Positions 25,101 to 36,176 of a DNA stretch of 64,000 nt are shown here, piece by piece (the stretch's first letter is position 1; each line of letters begins with the position of its first letter). A program made the translations under genes and the position numbers. A model generated the notes under the pieces. That model made no database searches. It saw nothing but the letters and a program-made list of their open reading frames with translations, and was not told the origin of the DNA. The stretch lies in NCBI RefSeq assembly GCF_958979055.1, contig NC_084887.1, forward strand, positions 35,504,620-35,568,619, given 5' to 3'. The DNA is from Alnus glutinosa. Taxonomy: Eukaryota > Streptophyta > Magnoliopsida > Fagales > Betulaceae.

Positions 25101-26059
25101 ATCAAAAAAGAAAACATAAGGACAGTACTTAGAACTAGAAACATTAAGAACAAATTCAACCGTTGCTTTTAGTCAACCGCACCAGATAAAACAATACCTT
25201 CAAATTTTGCAACAAACCCCACCCCCCCCCCCCAAAAAAAAAAAAATAATAATAATAATAATTGAAGAACACAAAACCCTAAAACCATACACCTGAACAC
25301 CATTCTCCTAATTCCTAAACCCTAAAATTCTTCATTATTTGGGACAAAAGCACACTAAAACCCTTCCCAACACAATAAAAAAAAATTCAGAAACCAAAAC
25401 AACGATAAAACTTAAACCCCATACAATAAAAATTTAGCGCAAACAGACAACAACAAAAGCAAAATAAAATTGTACCCAAAACGAAACCCCAAAATCATAA
25501 ACCTAAACACCCATTCCCTCAAACCCTAAATTGCCCAATATTTTGGAACAAAAGCAAACTAAAACCCCTACCCAACATAATCAAACACACCAAAAACTAA
25601 AAGTTTCAGCTTTCAAGAATCCAAAACAAGAATGAAACACAAAATCCTAACAATATCAAAACTGTTATCGTATACCTCCAAATCGATACCCATAGTCTCG
25701 GCCACGTGGCGCATGATGGAGTGGACGAGCTTGCTCTTATTGTACCTCTCCTCGCAGGTCTGGATGTCCTCCTCGGAGACCCTCCTCTTGCTGAGGTCGA
25801 TGTAGCCCTTGTCCTTGTCCACCCGCAGCACCATCACGGGCTCGATCCGCCCCACTTTAATCAGGCTGCTCACGCTGCGAATCCGACGACGCGAGAGCTC
25901 CGAGAACAGGATCATCCCCTCGATGTTGTTGTACTCGAGCAATGACACGTACGCCCCCATGTCCGCGATGCTCTTCACCTGTATCATCACCGCCATGTCC
26001 ACCTCCGGGTACTTCGCCTCGTACATCCGGCACTCCAGATTCGGAGACTGCGACACCAT
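22120..26059 (-). CDS. eIF2-alpha: Eukaryotic translation initiation factor 2 subunit alpha
   Basis: eIF2 delivers initiator Met-tRNA to the 40S subunit, and its alpha subunit is the phospho-switch of general translation control in the cytosol. Seven exons with GT-AG borders, 25676-26059, 23740-23802, 23573-23659, 23345-23491, 23100-23204, 22512-22610 and 22120-22275, all start in phase 0. They give 346 residues, close to the ~344 of Arabidopsis. Residues ~16-88 form the S1 RNA-binding domain. The GCN2 target serine is S56, in [11 protein letters not shown]. The helical domain follows ([20 protein letters not shown]). Then comes the C-terminal alpha/beta domain, with [20 protein letters not shown] and [20 protein letters not shown]. 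An acidic plant-type tail ([11 protein letters not shown]) ends in PGITE. Start: [19 protein letters not shown], the normal N-terminus. Intron 1 is long (1.9 kb) and holds a tandem repeat and a C/A homopolymer near 25219-25260. The gene looks intact. Confidence 0.97.
24123..24290. repeat. 91-bp tandem duplication in eIF2-alpha intron 1
   Basis: Two copies start at 24123 and 24214 (aaatcaa-tt-acagctt, then ctggagaactta and cataatggcaggtt). They have a few substitutions and a short indel at the 3' side of the second copy. Confidence 0.8.
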
Positions 26060-28758
26060 CGTCTAGAGCTCTATAATCGCTAGAGGGACCAGTTTAGGGT
26101 CTCTTTCCGGAAATCGTTCGGGTCGGGAGAGGGAGACGAGTCTATGGTTGGCAATTTATGTTTGTGGATTTTGGTGTAGTCGAAATATGTATGCAAGTCT
26201 AGGACTAGATAAATTAATTTTAATTTGATTTATTTAATTAAATTAATTAGATCTTTTAATTTTTTAATTTTTAATTTTTTTTATTGGATTTGCAGGTGAG
26301 TAAAATATTATGTCTTTATGACGCTCATTAATTTTAACCTACTAATTTTATGTTAGATGAGTGTTGATTTCCCTCATCTAGTCAAACGTCATCTCTCGAG
26401 GGCTATGTTCTGATTATGTTTTGAAAATTAGATTTTAATCTGAAAAAGTCGTTGATACGGGAGAAAATTTTTTTTTTTTTAAAAAAAATTATTCAATATA
26501 CGTGAAAGATAAATAATATATACTACACTAATATTACATTACTATTACACTATACTTATTAGATATTGTCAATTTACCATTAATTTTTATTTTTTCATTT
26601 AATAAGTGCCTATCAAAGGGATTGGGTATACTTTTATTTTTAACAATGAAGGTTGATTTCATAAAAAAATAAATAAATAAATTAGTGAGAAGGCTTTGCA
26701 TCTGCCCTTAGATAGAGTATCCAAATAACTATTCTTAATTGGTTAAATGGTTGTGAAGCGACCTTTAATTAGGATAAAAGCGGCTACAAGGCTATCTTTA
26801 ATTAGATAAGATGGTCATGCAGCTTGACTATTTTGATTTAATGGGAGTGGTCGCGCCACTCCCTCTAGCTTGACAGAGTAGTTGTACGGCCATCCTAACA
26901 TGTGGTTATCTTGTTGAGATGCCGCACAACCACCTACTAGGCTCAAACCTATTGAATGGTTACCATTGTCACTCGTATCAGCCTTTTCTTATGCTAAGGG
27001 TAGTTGTATGGCCACTATCTTATTCTTATTTTAAAGTAACTAGCTTATAACCCGCTCTATGAGCATACTTTTTTTAAATTATAATTTATTTGAAACATCT
27101 TTAAAAATTTATTAGTAATCAATTTTCTTTACTCAATAGTATAAACCCATATGTTTATAATGTTTATAAGATCATTTTGAACTGCATTTCTTTACTCAAT
27201 AGTATAAACCCATATGTTAAATAAATTTAGAAATTTAAAAAGTTTAACCCTTATATGTTAGAACATGTTAAATATTTATTCCCATTGATGTAGTTTAAAA
27301 CGAAATAAACTATGATAGTGTACGAATATAAATAAAAACTGACTTGTATAAAATTTTATCTTTAAAAAAAATAAAAAAAAAAAAAAGTAGTTTACGCTGT
27401 TGTTTATCAAGTAGTATTAAGGAATATTGAAAGAAAAATGCATTACTCGATAAACAACCGCGTAAACTAAAAAATCGTCATACTTTGTACTAAAACCAAC
27501 CGTATGAAACTCTCTCCCTCTCTCACTATCATTTATTTGAATTCAGTGTAAAATTTGCAAAAGAAAAAATAAGCAATAATAAAAAAAAAAATTAAAAAAA
27601 AATTAGAACAAAAAATAAGGACAAAAAAAAAAGGAAAAATGAAATAACAAAACTACATGAAATAGGACAAATAAGCAAAAATTGAAAAATGATAATAATA
27701 GACAAGAACTATCTTTTTCCCGATTCCAGTGAAATTCATATGTACAGGAAAAAGTCTTGTCAAATAGAAAATTTTTTATTTCGACCGTTCTTTGCATATA
27801 CAACGTAAAAGAAACTACAGTTAAAACAAAAAATAAGGACAAAAAATGGAAACGAAAGAGTTTTATATTTTGTATACTTTTCCGATTTCAATGAAACTGA
27901 TAGGTATAGGAAGAAGTCCTGTCAAAATGAGATTTTTTTTTTTTTTTTTTCCTTTCGACCGTCCTTCACATATATATCATAAAAGAAAATACTTTTAGAA
28001 CAAAAATAAATAATAATATATAAATTAGAACATAAAATAAGGACAAAAAATGAAAACAGATGACAAACAAAAAAAAGGAAAATACAAATATAATATAAAA
28101 ATAATTATCTTTTTCTTTTTTGTATATTTTCTCCGATTCCAATGAATTCATAGCCTCATATGTATTGGAAGAAGTTATGTTTAATATATATTTTTTTTTT
28201 TCCGACCATCTCTGCATATATAACGCTAAAAAAATAAAAAATTAGAACATAAATAAAAATATTATATAAATTAGAACAGAAAATAAGGACAAAAATATGA
28301 AAATAGACAACAAATAAAAACTGGAAAAATACTCCAAACATTATATAAATTAGAATATAAATAAGGAAAAAAGAAAGATGAAAACAAACGACAATCGAAA
28401 AAGAAAAACGAAAAATACTCATATAATAGAAAAACAACTGTTTCTTTTTCTCTTTTTTTTTTGGTATACTTTCTTTGGTTCCAATGAAATACGTTATTAA
28501 ATTAATTTATTATTATTTTTATTTTCCATTTCTTTTTTTCTTTTTCTTTTTCTATTTTTTTGTGTTCTTGGGGTGGAGTGGAAGACTAAAACTGAAAAAC
28601 AAAAAGAAATTACCAATAACTCAAAGTTTGATCGCACGGAAGAACATAGAAACAGAAAAGAGACTAAAATTAGAGATTCAGATATGTTTAAGTTTTAATC
28701 TAAAAAACCATAAAACTCACGGAGCATTTCGCACGACAAACTATGCACACATCTTGTT
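26060..28758. other. AT-rich intergenic region after (5' of) eIF2-alpha
   Basis: The first ~150 bp are the eIF2-alpha leader and promoter side. The rest is very AT-rich. A 31-bp direct repeat (ttctttactcaatagtataa and onward) occurs at 27125 and 27188. From about 27540 to 28490 there is a decayed tandem array, annotated separately. Hydrophobic ORFs in this stretch come from A/T-rich runs and not from conserved coding. Confidence 0.55.
27540..28490. repeat. Decayed tandem array of AT-rich units
   Basis: At least four diverged units share the same series of landmarks: ccgattccaatgaa, then a (g)gaagaagt..tgt stretch, then ttcgaccgtc, then ttagaacaaaaa and aataaggacaaaaa. The ccgattccaatgaa anchor recurs at about 27721, 27881, 28131 and 28471, so unit spacing grows from 160 to 340 bp through internal insertions and deletions. 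Confidence 0.75.
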
Positions 28759-28989
28759 TTACAAAATGTTTGTGCGGTTGAATAGAAGTAAAAAATGAAG
28801 TAGAATTCCCAAGACAAAATCCTGACAACAAATTGTCAGGCACAACAGCGAAGAATGCAACTGTTCTAGAAAAGTAAATTCATTTTGTGCCAAAGGCTGA
28901 GCTTCTGTTCCAAACACAGTGAAACAATTCAAAACCAAAATGCCCAAAAGAAAGACATAGACAGCCCTATCTAAGATCACGGTACTCAT
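28759..28989 (-). pseudogene. Signal-peptide fragment resembling the start of an LRR receptor kinase
   Basis: A 76-residue ORF begins with a good secretory signal (MSTVILDRAVYVFLLGILVL then NCFTVFGTEAQPL). It is followed by AQNEFTFLEQLHSS, which recalls the AQxLPxxEVxxLxxI stretch at the start of LRR-VIII receptor kinases (At1g53430/40 type). The text then departs from any LRR sequence and stops. The 240 bp upstream (28990-29230) could be the old leader. I read it as a truncated gene start. A small secreted peptide is the alternative. The family link is from memory and weak. Confidence 0.3.
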
Positions 28990-31226
28990 TGCATAAGCTC
29001 AAACCGCCGAGTCTTGTGAACGAAAAATTGTCGACGACACAAAAAAAGCCCAAAGGATGACATAGAGACAAAGAGTACGTAGTTGGAAGAAATGGATAAG
29101 AGAGAATGATGGGTGAGAGAGAGAAATTTAAGCTTTTAGTGAGAAAGTTCGATGTAAAACTAACATTTAGTTTGAAAACTACGTTTAATGCGAGAGGAAG
29201 CGGTGTTTGAGTGAAAGTATGAAACATGGTGTCATGGTGTATTAAACCAACTCCAAAACTGACGTCTTGGGAAGAGAGAGAAATTGTGTCTTAAACGGAA
29301 GTTTTGGTTGTTTTTAACTTAAGGACACTTGTCATATTTTTAATACGCCACTTATCTCAATATTATGCATTACTCTTAAAATACGTATGATCCTCACAAT
29401 CTACAAACAAAAAAAAAACTCACAATCTACAAAGTGAGAGAGAGTACCTTTCAATAGATCAGATGCTAAGATAGTAAGATGGCAATGGGAAGTAAAATGT
29501 TTTTCGTTGTACAGAGTGATTTTGTAACTACTAAGATATAGTTATAAAAGAAAATTGAAATAATCTTTTAAACACTTATGATACACTCTCATAACCTTTG
29601 CCTTCAAACGTTGTAAAAAATAACTGCTTCAGTTTTTAAAACAGCCCTAAATTTTTTATTGGCAAAATCAATGTTTAAGTTAAACTCATTGTTTACCTTG
29701 AAATTGACATTTGACTGCATTTTAATACGTCATTTGTCACAATATTATGCATTGATCCTACTGATTCCTCTATTATATATATATATATATGATATGATAA
29801 GTAGTTTTTGCAAAAAAGTAATAAGATGTTTTATTAAAACATTCTTAAAACAAGTTTAAAAGGTTTCCTAATTAACAAAATATTCCAGTTTTGAAAAGTT
29901 CTAAAAAAAAATCATTTTTGTTTTAAATCTAGGGTGAGAGTAGCTGCCAGTGTGCAGTGGTGATTTTGGTGTGAAAGAGCTCGAGTGAAATTTAGGGCTT
30001 TCAATTTTGAAACAATCGAACGATATGAGAGGTGGGAGACATTTGTTTACACAATTTGGAATTTTCTTTGTTTTATTTTTTAAATGGACTAACTAAGTAC
30101 TGTTACGTTAGCTTAGTGAAATACTAGTCGGATACCAGTGTTGCTTATGGCATTGCTGAACAATTTTTACCTTTATGTTACATCAAAACACTTTTTCAAA
30201 TTAAAAAAAAAAAAATTCCTCCCAAAACACAATAACAAATGAAGAAGCCTTCACATCATAAGAAGTCTTTCAAGAAAATCACAAACAGCAGTCAGCAGAG
30301 ACCATCACTTTTTGTTTTTGTTTTTTTAATAAGAATCAATACAACCACCTTTTTCATTCTTCTCAAAAATGAAACTCACATCATTTAGCAATTTTTGTTA
30401 ATTGACTTCCATAAATAATAGTATTCTGCCCACTGCTTCACCATACATACAGCGATCTTAGGGTGCCTTTCCTAACTGCTGCAGAATGCAGTTATTAACC
30501 ACTGATTTATTAAGTTTCATTTTTTTTATGCTAAAACATGTTTGTAGATGATTTCCAGCAATTCAACCAAACAGCATAGGCATAGACAAACCAACTGCTA
30601 CTGAATATAACATCCACATTAGTAATAAAGACTACCACAGCAGAAGTTACACAATATGGAAGAAATTTAATCCATAAACTTGTGTGTCTCATGGAAACTG
30701 AATAAGGCTGATCTGTTGATTCTGTTTTACCGGGATTCACAACTAGTCTAATCCCTTTTTGGCAAAATTTGTTTCTTAACATTACTTCAATTGATGGCAA
30801 TTCACAAATCCAACAGAAGAAAGTGTTCTATTTCATCTCAGAAATAAAGGTGGTGTCTTGGTTTGATACCAACTACAGCGTTAAACACTATACAAAATAG
30901 CAGAATTGAATATCCATGGAACAGATAAGCTTATTCAAAATGAGCTTCTAACCACACCAAATCACATGAATCACAAGAGACCACTCAATCTAGTATCCAA
31001 ATCTCACATCAAAGGAGAAAATGGCTTGATGTTTTGGATTTCATTACAAGAAACTCAAGCACATAGAGCTATACCAAAACTACAACACTGAAAACCAGTA
31101 AAAGCGCCATCTCAATTCATTTACACAAAAGTGAATCACATTGTCCGCACAAACTACAAAATAAAAAAATAGTGAGAAATTGAAACATTACATTCACCAG
31201 CTCAAAATTCGACTAGATTTACCTCA
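28990..31226. other. Intergenic region before DUF716 3' end
   Basis: AT-rich, with a short TA run near 29775-29790. No coding sequence recognised. The right ~300 bp are the likely 3' untranslated region of the DUF716 gene. Confidence 0.5.
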
Positions 31227-32201
31227 CTAATGAGTGCCATAACCATTCATTCCCGATTCCACTACACCCACCTTCTGCTTTCCCACATTGTCCTCTTCCT
31301 TAATTTCTTCACCAACATCATCATCAGAATCCAAAGTAAATTGTGTATTCTCAAATTGCTGCATTTCTGCACCAAGCGGCCTATACTGTGTAAAGTCACG
31401 AGGAACTCCATATTTCTTCACAATAACCGAGTATGCCCCCATAATCAAAACCACAAGAAGAGCGAGATGGCAATTGAACTGAAGTGTGGCGATCGCTCTT
31501 GCCCGGTGATAATCGGCGTGTCCCTTGCACCTAATTGTATAATTCCCTCTACTCTTTTCATGCAAAGAGCACCCACTAGTGATCAAATGGGTGTAAAAAG
31601 AGAGACCCATTTGCACAAACCATGTCCCCTGTAGAATTAAGCCAACCCCACGAGCCAATTTTGGGTAATTTGACTTTGGGGATTTCAATTCCATCATTGT
31701 AGAAAATAAACAAACAGTTATAGGTACAAGCAACAGATCAAAGTACCGGTTTTCAATCCCACTTGTGTTTTTTCTCTGCAAGTAAAACAACAGAAACTCT
31801 TCCACGAAAGCGAAAAGACCAATCAAACTAAGCATCGAATGAGGCAGAGGAATTGAATTCGTGAAATTTGCCAACAAACCCGTAACGGAACACAGCAAAA
31901 AGAGCGGCCCAATAGCGAGTACTTGTAGTTGGAGGGCCGAGCCGACTTTGTCACTGGAATTGAGCGCGTCAACGAAGGAGACAATAGAGTTCAAGATGAG
32001 CAACAAGGAGAAGACAGAGATGGAGATGAAGGTCAAACATGAGGAAGATGGGTTCTTCTTGGTTCTCGACGATGAAGCCTGTGGTGGCGCATGAATAGAC
32101 GTGAGAGGTGAAGATCGAAGCGAATTTGAGGAGGTGAGAGCTTCCCATGCGCCGATCAGAATAAATCCACTACCTGCCATGGTGTACGTGAAAAACCCCA
32201 T
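31227..32201 (-). CDS. DUF716 / TMEM45-type multi-pass membrane protein, intronless
   Basis: A single-exon 324-residue protein of the DUF716 (TMEM45-like) family, whose molecular function is not established; some plant members are annotated as viral-response proteins. It starts MGFFTYTMAGSGFILIGAWE, with the first membrane segment at once. Further hydrophobic segments lie at about 56-78 (ISISVFSLLLILNSIVSF), 90-115 (LQLQVLAIGPLFLLCSVTGL) and 120-140, then others to about 270. Family-type text includes FAFVEEFLLFYLQRKNTSGI ENRYFDLLLVPI, ARGVGLILQGTWFVQMG and DYHRARAIATLQFNCHLA. The last ~50 residues are acidic and polar (LDSDDDVGEEIKEED), probably cytosolic. From memory, At3g01360 is the nearest Arabidopsis locus, and it sits between NPF5.9 and CFM2. 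The gene looks intact. Confidence 0.88.
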   Translation of the reverse strand: MGFFTYTMAGSGFILIGAWEALTSSNSLRSSPLTSIHAPPQASSSRTKKNPSSSCLTFISISVFSLLLILNSIVSFVDALNSSDKVGSALQLQVLAIGPLFLLCSVTGLLANFTNSIPLPHSMLSLIGLFAFVEEFLLFYLQRKNTSGIENRYFDLLLVPITVCLFSTMMELKSPKSNYPKLARGVGLILQGTWFVQMGLSFYTHLITSGCSLHEKSRGNYTIRCKGHADYHRARAIATLQFNCHLALLVVLIMGAYSVIVKKYGVPRDFTQYRPLGAEMQQFENTQFTLDSDDDVGEEIKEEDNVGKQKVGVVESGMNGYGTH

Positions 32202-32475
32202 GTTGAATTTCTCTGTTCTTTAACTTTCTCTCTTTACTGGGTTTCTCCCTATCTCTCTATGAAGATCTTGATCCCGAGCTTAGTCTTCTGGGATGCTCAT
32301 GCTCAGGTTGGGGTTGTTGAAAGGTCAGACTGACCTTTGATTCCTATGGTATTCTGACCCAAAAAAAAGACAAAAAGAAAAAAAGAAGGTATTCTGACGA
32401 CTTTTCGATTCACAATGCTCGTTCCGAGAAATTAGCAATCCGATTCCGTATGCTATCATCACTGCTTTCACTGGG

Positions 32476-32622
32476 GAGCACTGCTACGGAGTAGCAAAAT
32501 TTCCGGAAGTCATCCGGAAATTTTGCTACACTCACGTATTGGGTAAATATTTACAAAAATACCATTGATAGGCAAAACTTCCGGAAGATTTCCGGAAGTT
32601 TTGCCCCATCGTAGCACTGCTC
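32476..32622. mobile_element. 147-bp MITE-like element with nested hairpins
   Basis: The ends are inverted repeats: GAGCACTGCTACG (32476-32488) and CGTAGCACTGCTC (32610-32622), 12 of 13 bases complementary. Inside are two further near-perfect hairpins built on ttccggaa. Positions 32493-32507 pair with 32513-32527, and ggcaaaacttccgga (32571 onward) pairs with its inverse up to 32605. No ORF. A clear target duplication was not found. Confidence 0.6.
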
Positions 32623-34644
32623 GTATTGAAGTATTACCCTTGGATGGGTTGTATTGTAACATAGTCGAGTTGATTATAAAATGTTTAAGTTTAACTTATT
32701 TAATTTTATTTCGAAAATTAGTTCAACTTGAATTTATTATCGAATTAGATATTTTATTTAAATTTGTCTCATTTAATTTTATTTGGAACACGAGTCGAGC
32801 TTGATCTTATCACGAACTACTCAATTACCATTCCGTAAATATATACTAATAATTAATTAATTAAATATTGTTAAAATTTTATTATTTGAGTTAATTAAAT
32901 AAATTAACTTGCGAATCTTAAATAATATAATCTCGAATTTATATGTACGTATATAAATTCATTATGCACATACACAAATTATGTGCGTGTATACACACAC
33001 ATATAACCACACACTCATTTACACACAAATCTATAAAACTAAATTCACAATAATAATTCAAGTTGTATTTATCATATTACTTAAGATTTTTTTATTACAA
33101 AATAAAAATAATACGAATTTTTTTTTTTTTGTAAAAATGAAGTTATAAGAGTTTATACAAATTTATTCAAGTCGAGTCGAGTTTATACGAGTATATCTCG
33201 TTTAATATTCGAACATATTATTGTGTTTATGAACATCTCATTTATTATTCGAACCGAAACCAAATCGAATTTAATCAAACTGAACCGATCCGAATTCAAT
33301 AGCGGTTGAACTCATGTTAGACCCTAGATTTCCCCATTGTTCACCTATGCATGCAACACAGCCCAAATCAGAAATCGTGTGTGGATTTAGAATCTGTTTG
33401 TTATTGGATTGGGCTTCTTCAGGCATTAGGAGTATGACAAGGAAAAGTGGTTCCAAAAAAACAAAAAACAAAATAGACGATGATAATTCAATAAGACATT
33501 TTCAGTCATATAATTTATTTAAGATATTGCAACTTTTATAAAGTTTCATGAGAAAAAAAAAAAAGAAATTTATTTTCTTCTTGTCTTAACATTGTATTTG
33601 AAAGTTCATAAGCTTAAAAAAAAAAGAAAAAAGAAGGAAGAAGAAGAAGAAGAAGAAGATAAGAAAAGAAAAAGAAACAAGTAAAGAAAGAACAAAAAGA
33701 GTTATTTTAAGTTACTCACTCTTTCGGTTATTTGTTAAGTTACTCCTTTGGCTATTTAAATGTTCGTAAAACGATGTTCTTTTTTTTTTTGAATAATAAT
33801 TAAAAAAGTTACCCTTTTGGTTATTTGGATGATTACATATTTACATAGGATTTGAATCTTTTGTGATCCCTACTCTTAGATGAGGAAGAAAGGGTTGATC
33901 AGAATTTTCTCAAATTATTTGTCTGAATTTAAAAAAAATTCAGGCAAGTGATTACGACAGACCACTTATGAAACTCACCTGACTGGATAAGTAGTTGGAC
34001 AACTTAATTTTTATTTATTCATGTGAGTCTCATAAATAATCTCTTACAAACTTAAAATTTTTCATATTCAAACAAATAATTTAAAAAGATCATAATTCAA
34101 AATGACTCTCTTACGGCCCTTTGCCAAAATAAAAGGCTTGGGCACTGGGCCTCAGCTCGGGCAGGGAGCTTCTGCCCAGGTACCTTGCCCAAAAGTAGAG
34201 ATCAAGGAGAATTTTGGATATTTTTTAATTATAAGAAATCTAAATCCAATTCTTCTTTCTGGAGTGGCATGTGTCGTGGAATGATTATTCACATACATTT
34301 TTATAGAGTATTAAATTAAATGTTTTATTAATAATATATATAATGATAACATGTCTTAAAATTAATATCAATTTAATAAACTGTATTAAAATAATTCATA
34401 ATGAACATAAATTTTCTTCCTATCGGAAGAACTTTCTCTCACCAATCATTCAATTTATAGAACGGTCACATATTTCTTAATATGTAAGAAAACATATAAA
34501 TTGTTATTATAATTATTAAAAAATTACGTACTTCGCACGTGTTAACAAACAAATAATAATTTTATAAGGTGGATTAAAAAAAATATATTTTTCAAGAAAA
34601 TTTCTATTCTTTCCTAATTTTATAAGGAAGACGGTACAAGTGAG

Positions 34645-35224
34645 CCGGACTTGTATCGTTAGAAAGAGAAATGCTAAACGTGAGCCTTTTCTCCGTCTCA
34701 TGTCCGTCTCTTTCCAGCGTGGCACTGACAATGAAGTTAAAAATTAAAATTTTCAAGAAAGAGCGAGCCGGGCTTCAAAGGCGTTGGAGATCCGGTCGGT
34801 GGGCGCTGGAGCAGACCGTTCGAGAGAGAGAGAGAGCGTCGTTGACGATGGATTGTCCGGTCTGTGCTGGGTTTGAGAGATCGAGAGAGCTAGGCGTCGG
34901 CGTTGGATTCGGATTTACATTGGTGCGCCGGTCTGCTAGTTTCGAGGGACTCCGAGAGAGAGAGAGAGCGAGCGGCGTCAGCGTCGGATTTTCGGTCGGT
35001 GGGGGAGGGCACGGTGGAGAGGGGAAGATTTGGGAAATGGGGGAAATTTTGAAAATGAAATGTGAATGGCGACACCCACGTTTTGATTGCTTTTTTTTTT
35101 TTTTTGTTTAAAACAAAAAGAATAAAAAAATTGACACGTGGAAAAAAGACGGAAGAGGGACGAATGAAAGACGCATGTGTAGAAGCTCTCTGTTAGAAAA
35201 TTGTATCCTTATCGTACAAGCCGG
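34645..35224. mobile_element. GC-rich non-autonomous DNA element with long imperfect terminal inverted repeats
   Basis: The left end runs CCGGACTTGTATCGTTAGAA and the right end, inverted, CCGGCTTGTACGATAAGGAT. Similarity continues, with gaps, for about 80 bp (ctccgtctcatgtccgtc against cttccgtcttttttcc, then acgtgtca/gcgtggca). The ~350-bp interior is markedly GC-richer than its surroundings and repeats cgagagagagagag and cggtcggtggg. The interior ORF has no recognisable domain. Long TIRs and a GC-rich cargo resemble a Mutator-type element that may have picked up host sequence. This is inference. Confidence 0.55.
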
Positions 35225-35288
35225 ACGGTGAGCCAAGTCGAAAAAGCCACAACCCCGGATTAAAGACAGAAGTGATAAAATTAAGAGT

Positions 35289-35782
35289 ATTCCTAGTAGC
35301 TTCATCAAATTTTACTCACCAAAATAACTAAAAATCACTTTTTTCTATTATGGTGAGCCACTTTATTAAAATTCCCCCAGCAACCTCACAATTTTAACTA
35401 GTCAATATTCACTATTCAATTTAAATAATTTTTTTTTTTCATATATATTTTTTTTCTCTATATAATCTTTTTACAAAAAATCATTCATATCCATGAAATA
35501 AAGACATTATCGTGTGAGAGATGGGAGATGGGAGAAGGGAGAAGAAAATGAGAGAAAAAAGGAAAAAAATGTGCTAATCATGTGAGAGAGAAATGTGAAA
35601 CAAAATTTGGTGAGTGGGTTATTGAGTAAAAATGTCTCATCTAATTAGGTTAGTAATTTCAGTCATTAATTTTTTTTTGGTTAAAATGGTGAGGCTACTG
35701 TGAGTGGTTTTTTAAGATTTTCATTAAATTGGCTCACTAAAATAACTAAAAAACTATTTTGGTGAGGTTACTGGTGCAAATC
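35289..35782. mobile_element. ~490-bp MITE with imperfect inverted ends
   Basis: The left end (attcctagtagcttcatc, then actcaccaaaataactaaaa) matches the inverse of the right end (atttgcaccagtaacctcac, then caaaatag). Sub-terminal pairs such as ggtgagccac at left and ggctcac at right also match inversely. Non-coding. The family is common in plants, but I cannot name it with certainty. Confidence 0.6.
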
Positions 35783-36176
35783 CATGCCGGCACCCGCAAC
35801 TTTGGGGGATTTGCCCTTTTCTGGTCGCTTTCTACAATTCATTGCAGCGATTAGGGGATGAGTCTTCCATCAAGTCCACACCTTTTCAATCAAAACCCAC
35901 CGCGGAGAGACCCATCAACCACAATATCGCCAATTATATCTTGTACTCGATTGCAGAGGATATTACCACCCCTTTGTCTAATTGCTGCCTTTCCTGTTAG
36001 GTAGCAGACTTGTAGAATAGGCTGAAGAGCCAAGTTGACAAGAATCAAGAATCAAGATAGACTTTGGCGTATGAATATTAAATACTAGGGTTTTTTTTTT
36101 TGTTTGGTCCAGTTTCTCTTCATCTTCTTAGTGTACGTTAATCTGTACAGAGTACAGTATCTCAGGAAACAGGAGC

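Larger units (their letters stand above)
32202..36176. other. Repeat-rich intergenic region between DUF716 and CREG-like genes
   Basis: The left ~150 bp are the DUF716 leader and promoter. Three inverted-repeat elements follow (32476-32622, 34645-35224, 35289-35782, annotated separately). About 32640-33310 repeats phrases such as gagtcgagttt and ttatcacgaac, text common in degenerate plant repeats. A GAA-rich simple repeat lies at about 33630-33670. The last ~350 bp lead into the CREG-like gene. Confidence 0.55.

Noticed and set aside
27603-28437. Several hydrophobic Phe/Leu-rich minus-strand ORFs that look like membrane proteins
   Set aside because: Produced by A-rich runs read as TTT/CTT codons in a decayed tandem array; they have no conserved motif.
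27540-28490. Possible CRISPR-like or regularly spaced repeat
   Set aside because: Spacing is irregular, the units are diverged, and the genome is a plant's.
34671-35111. 146-codon ORF within the GC-rich inverted-repeat element
   Set aside because: It is low complexity (ERERAS, GVGVGF repeats), has no domain, and ends in a poly-T run. Chance openness in GC-rich DNA is likelier.
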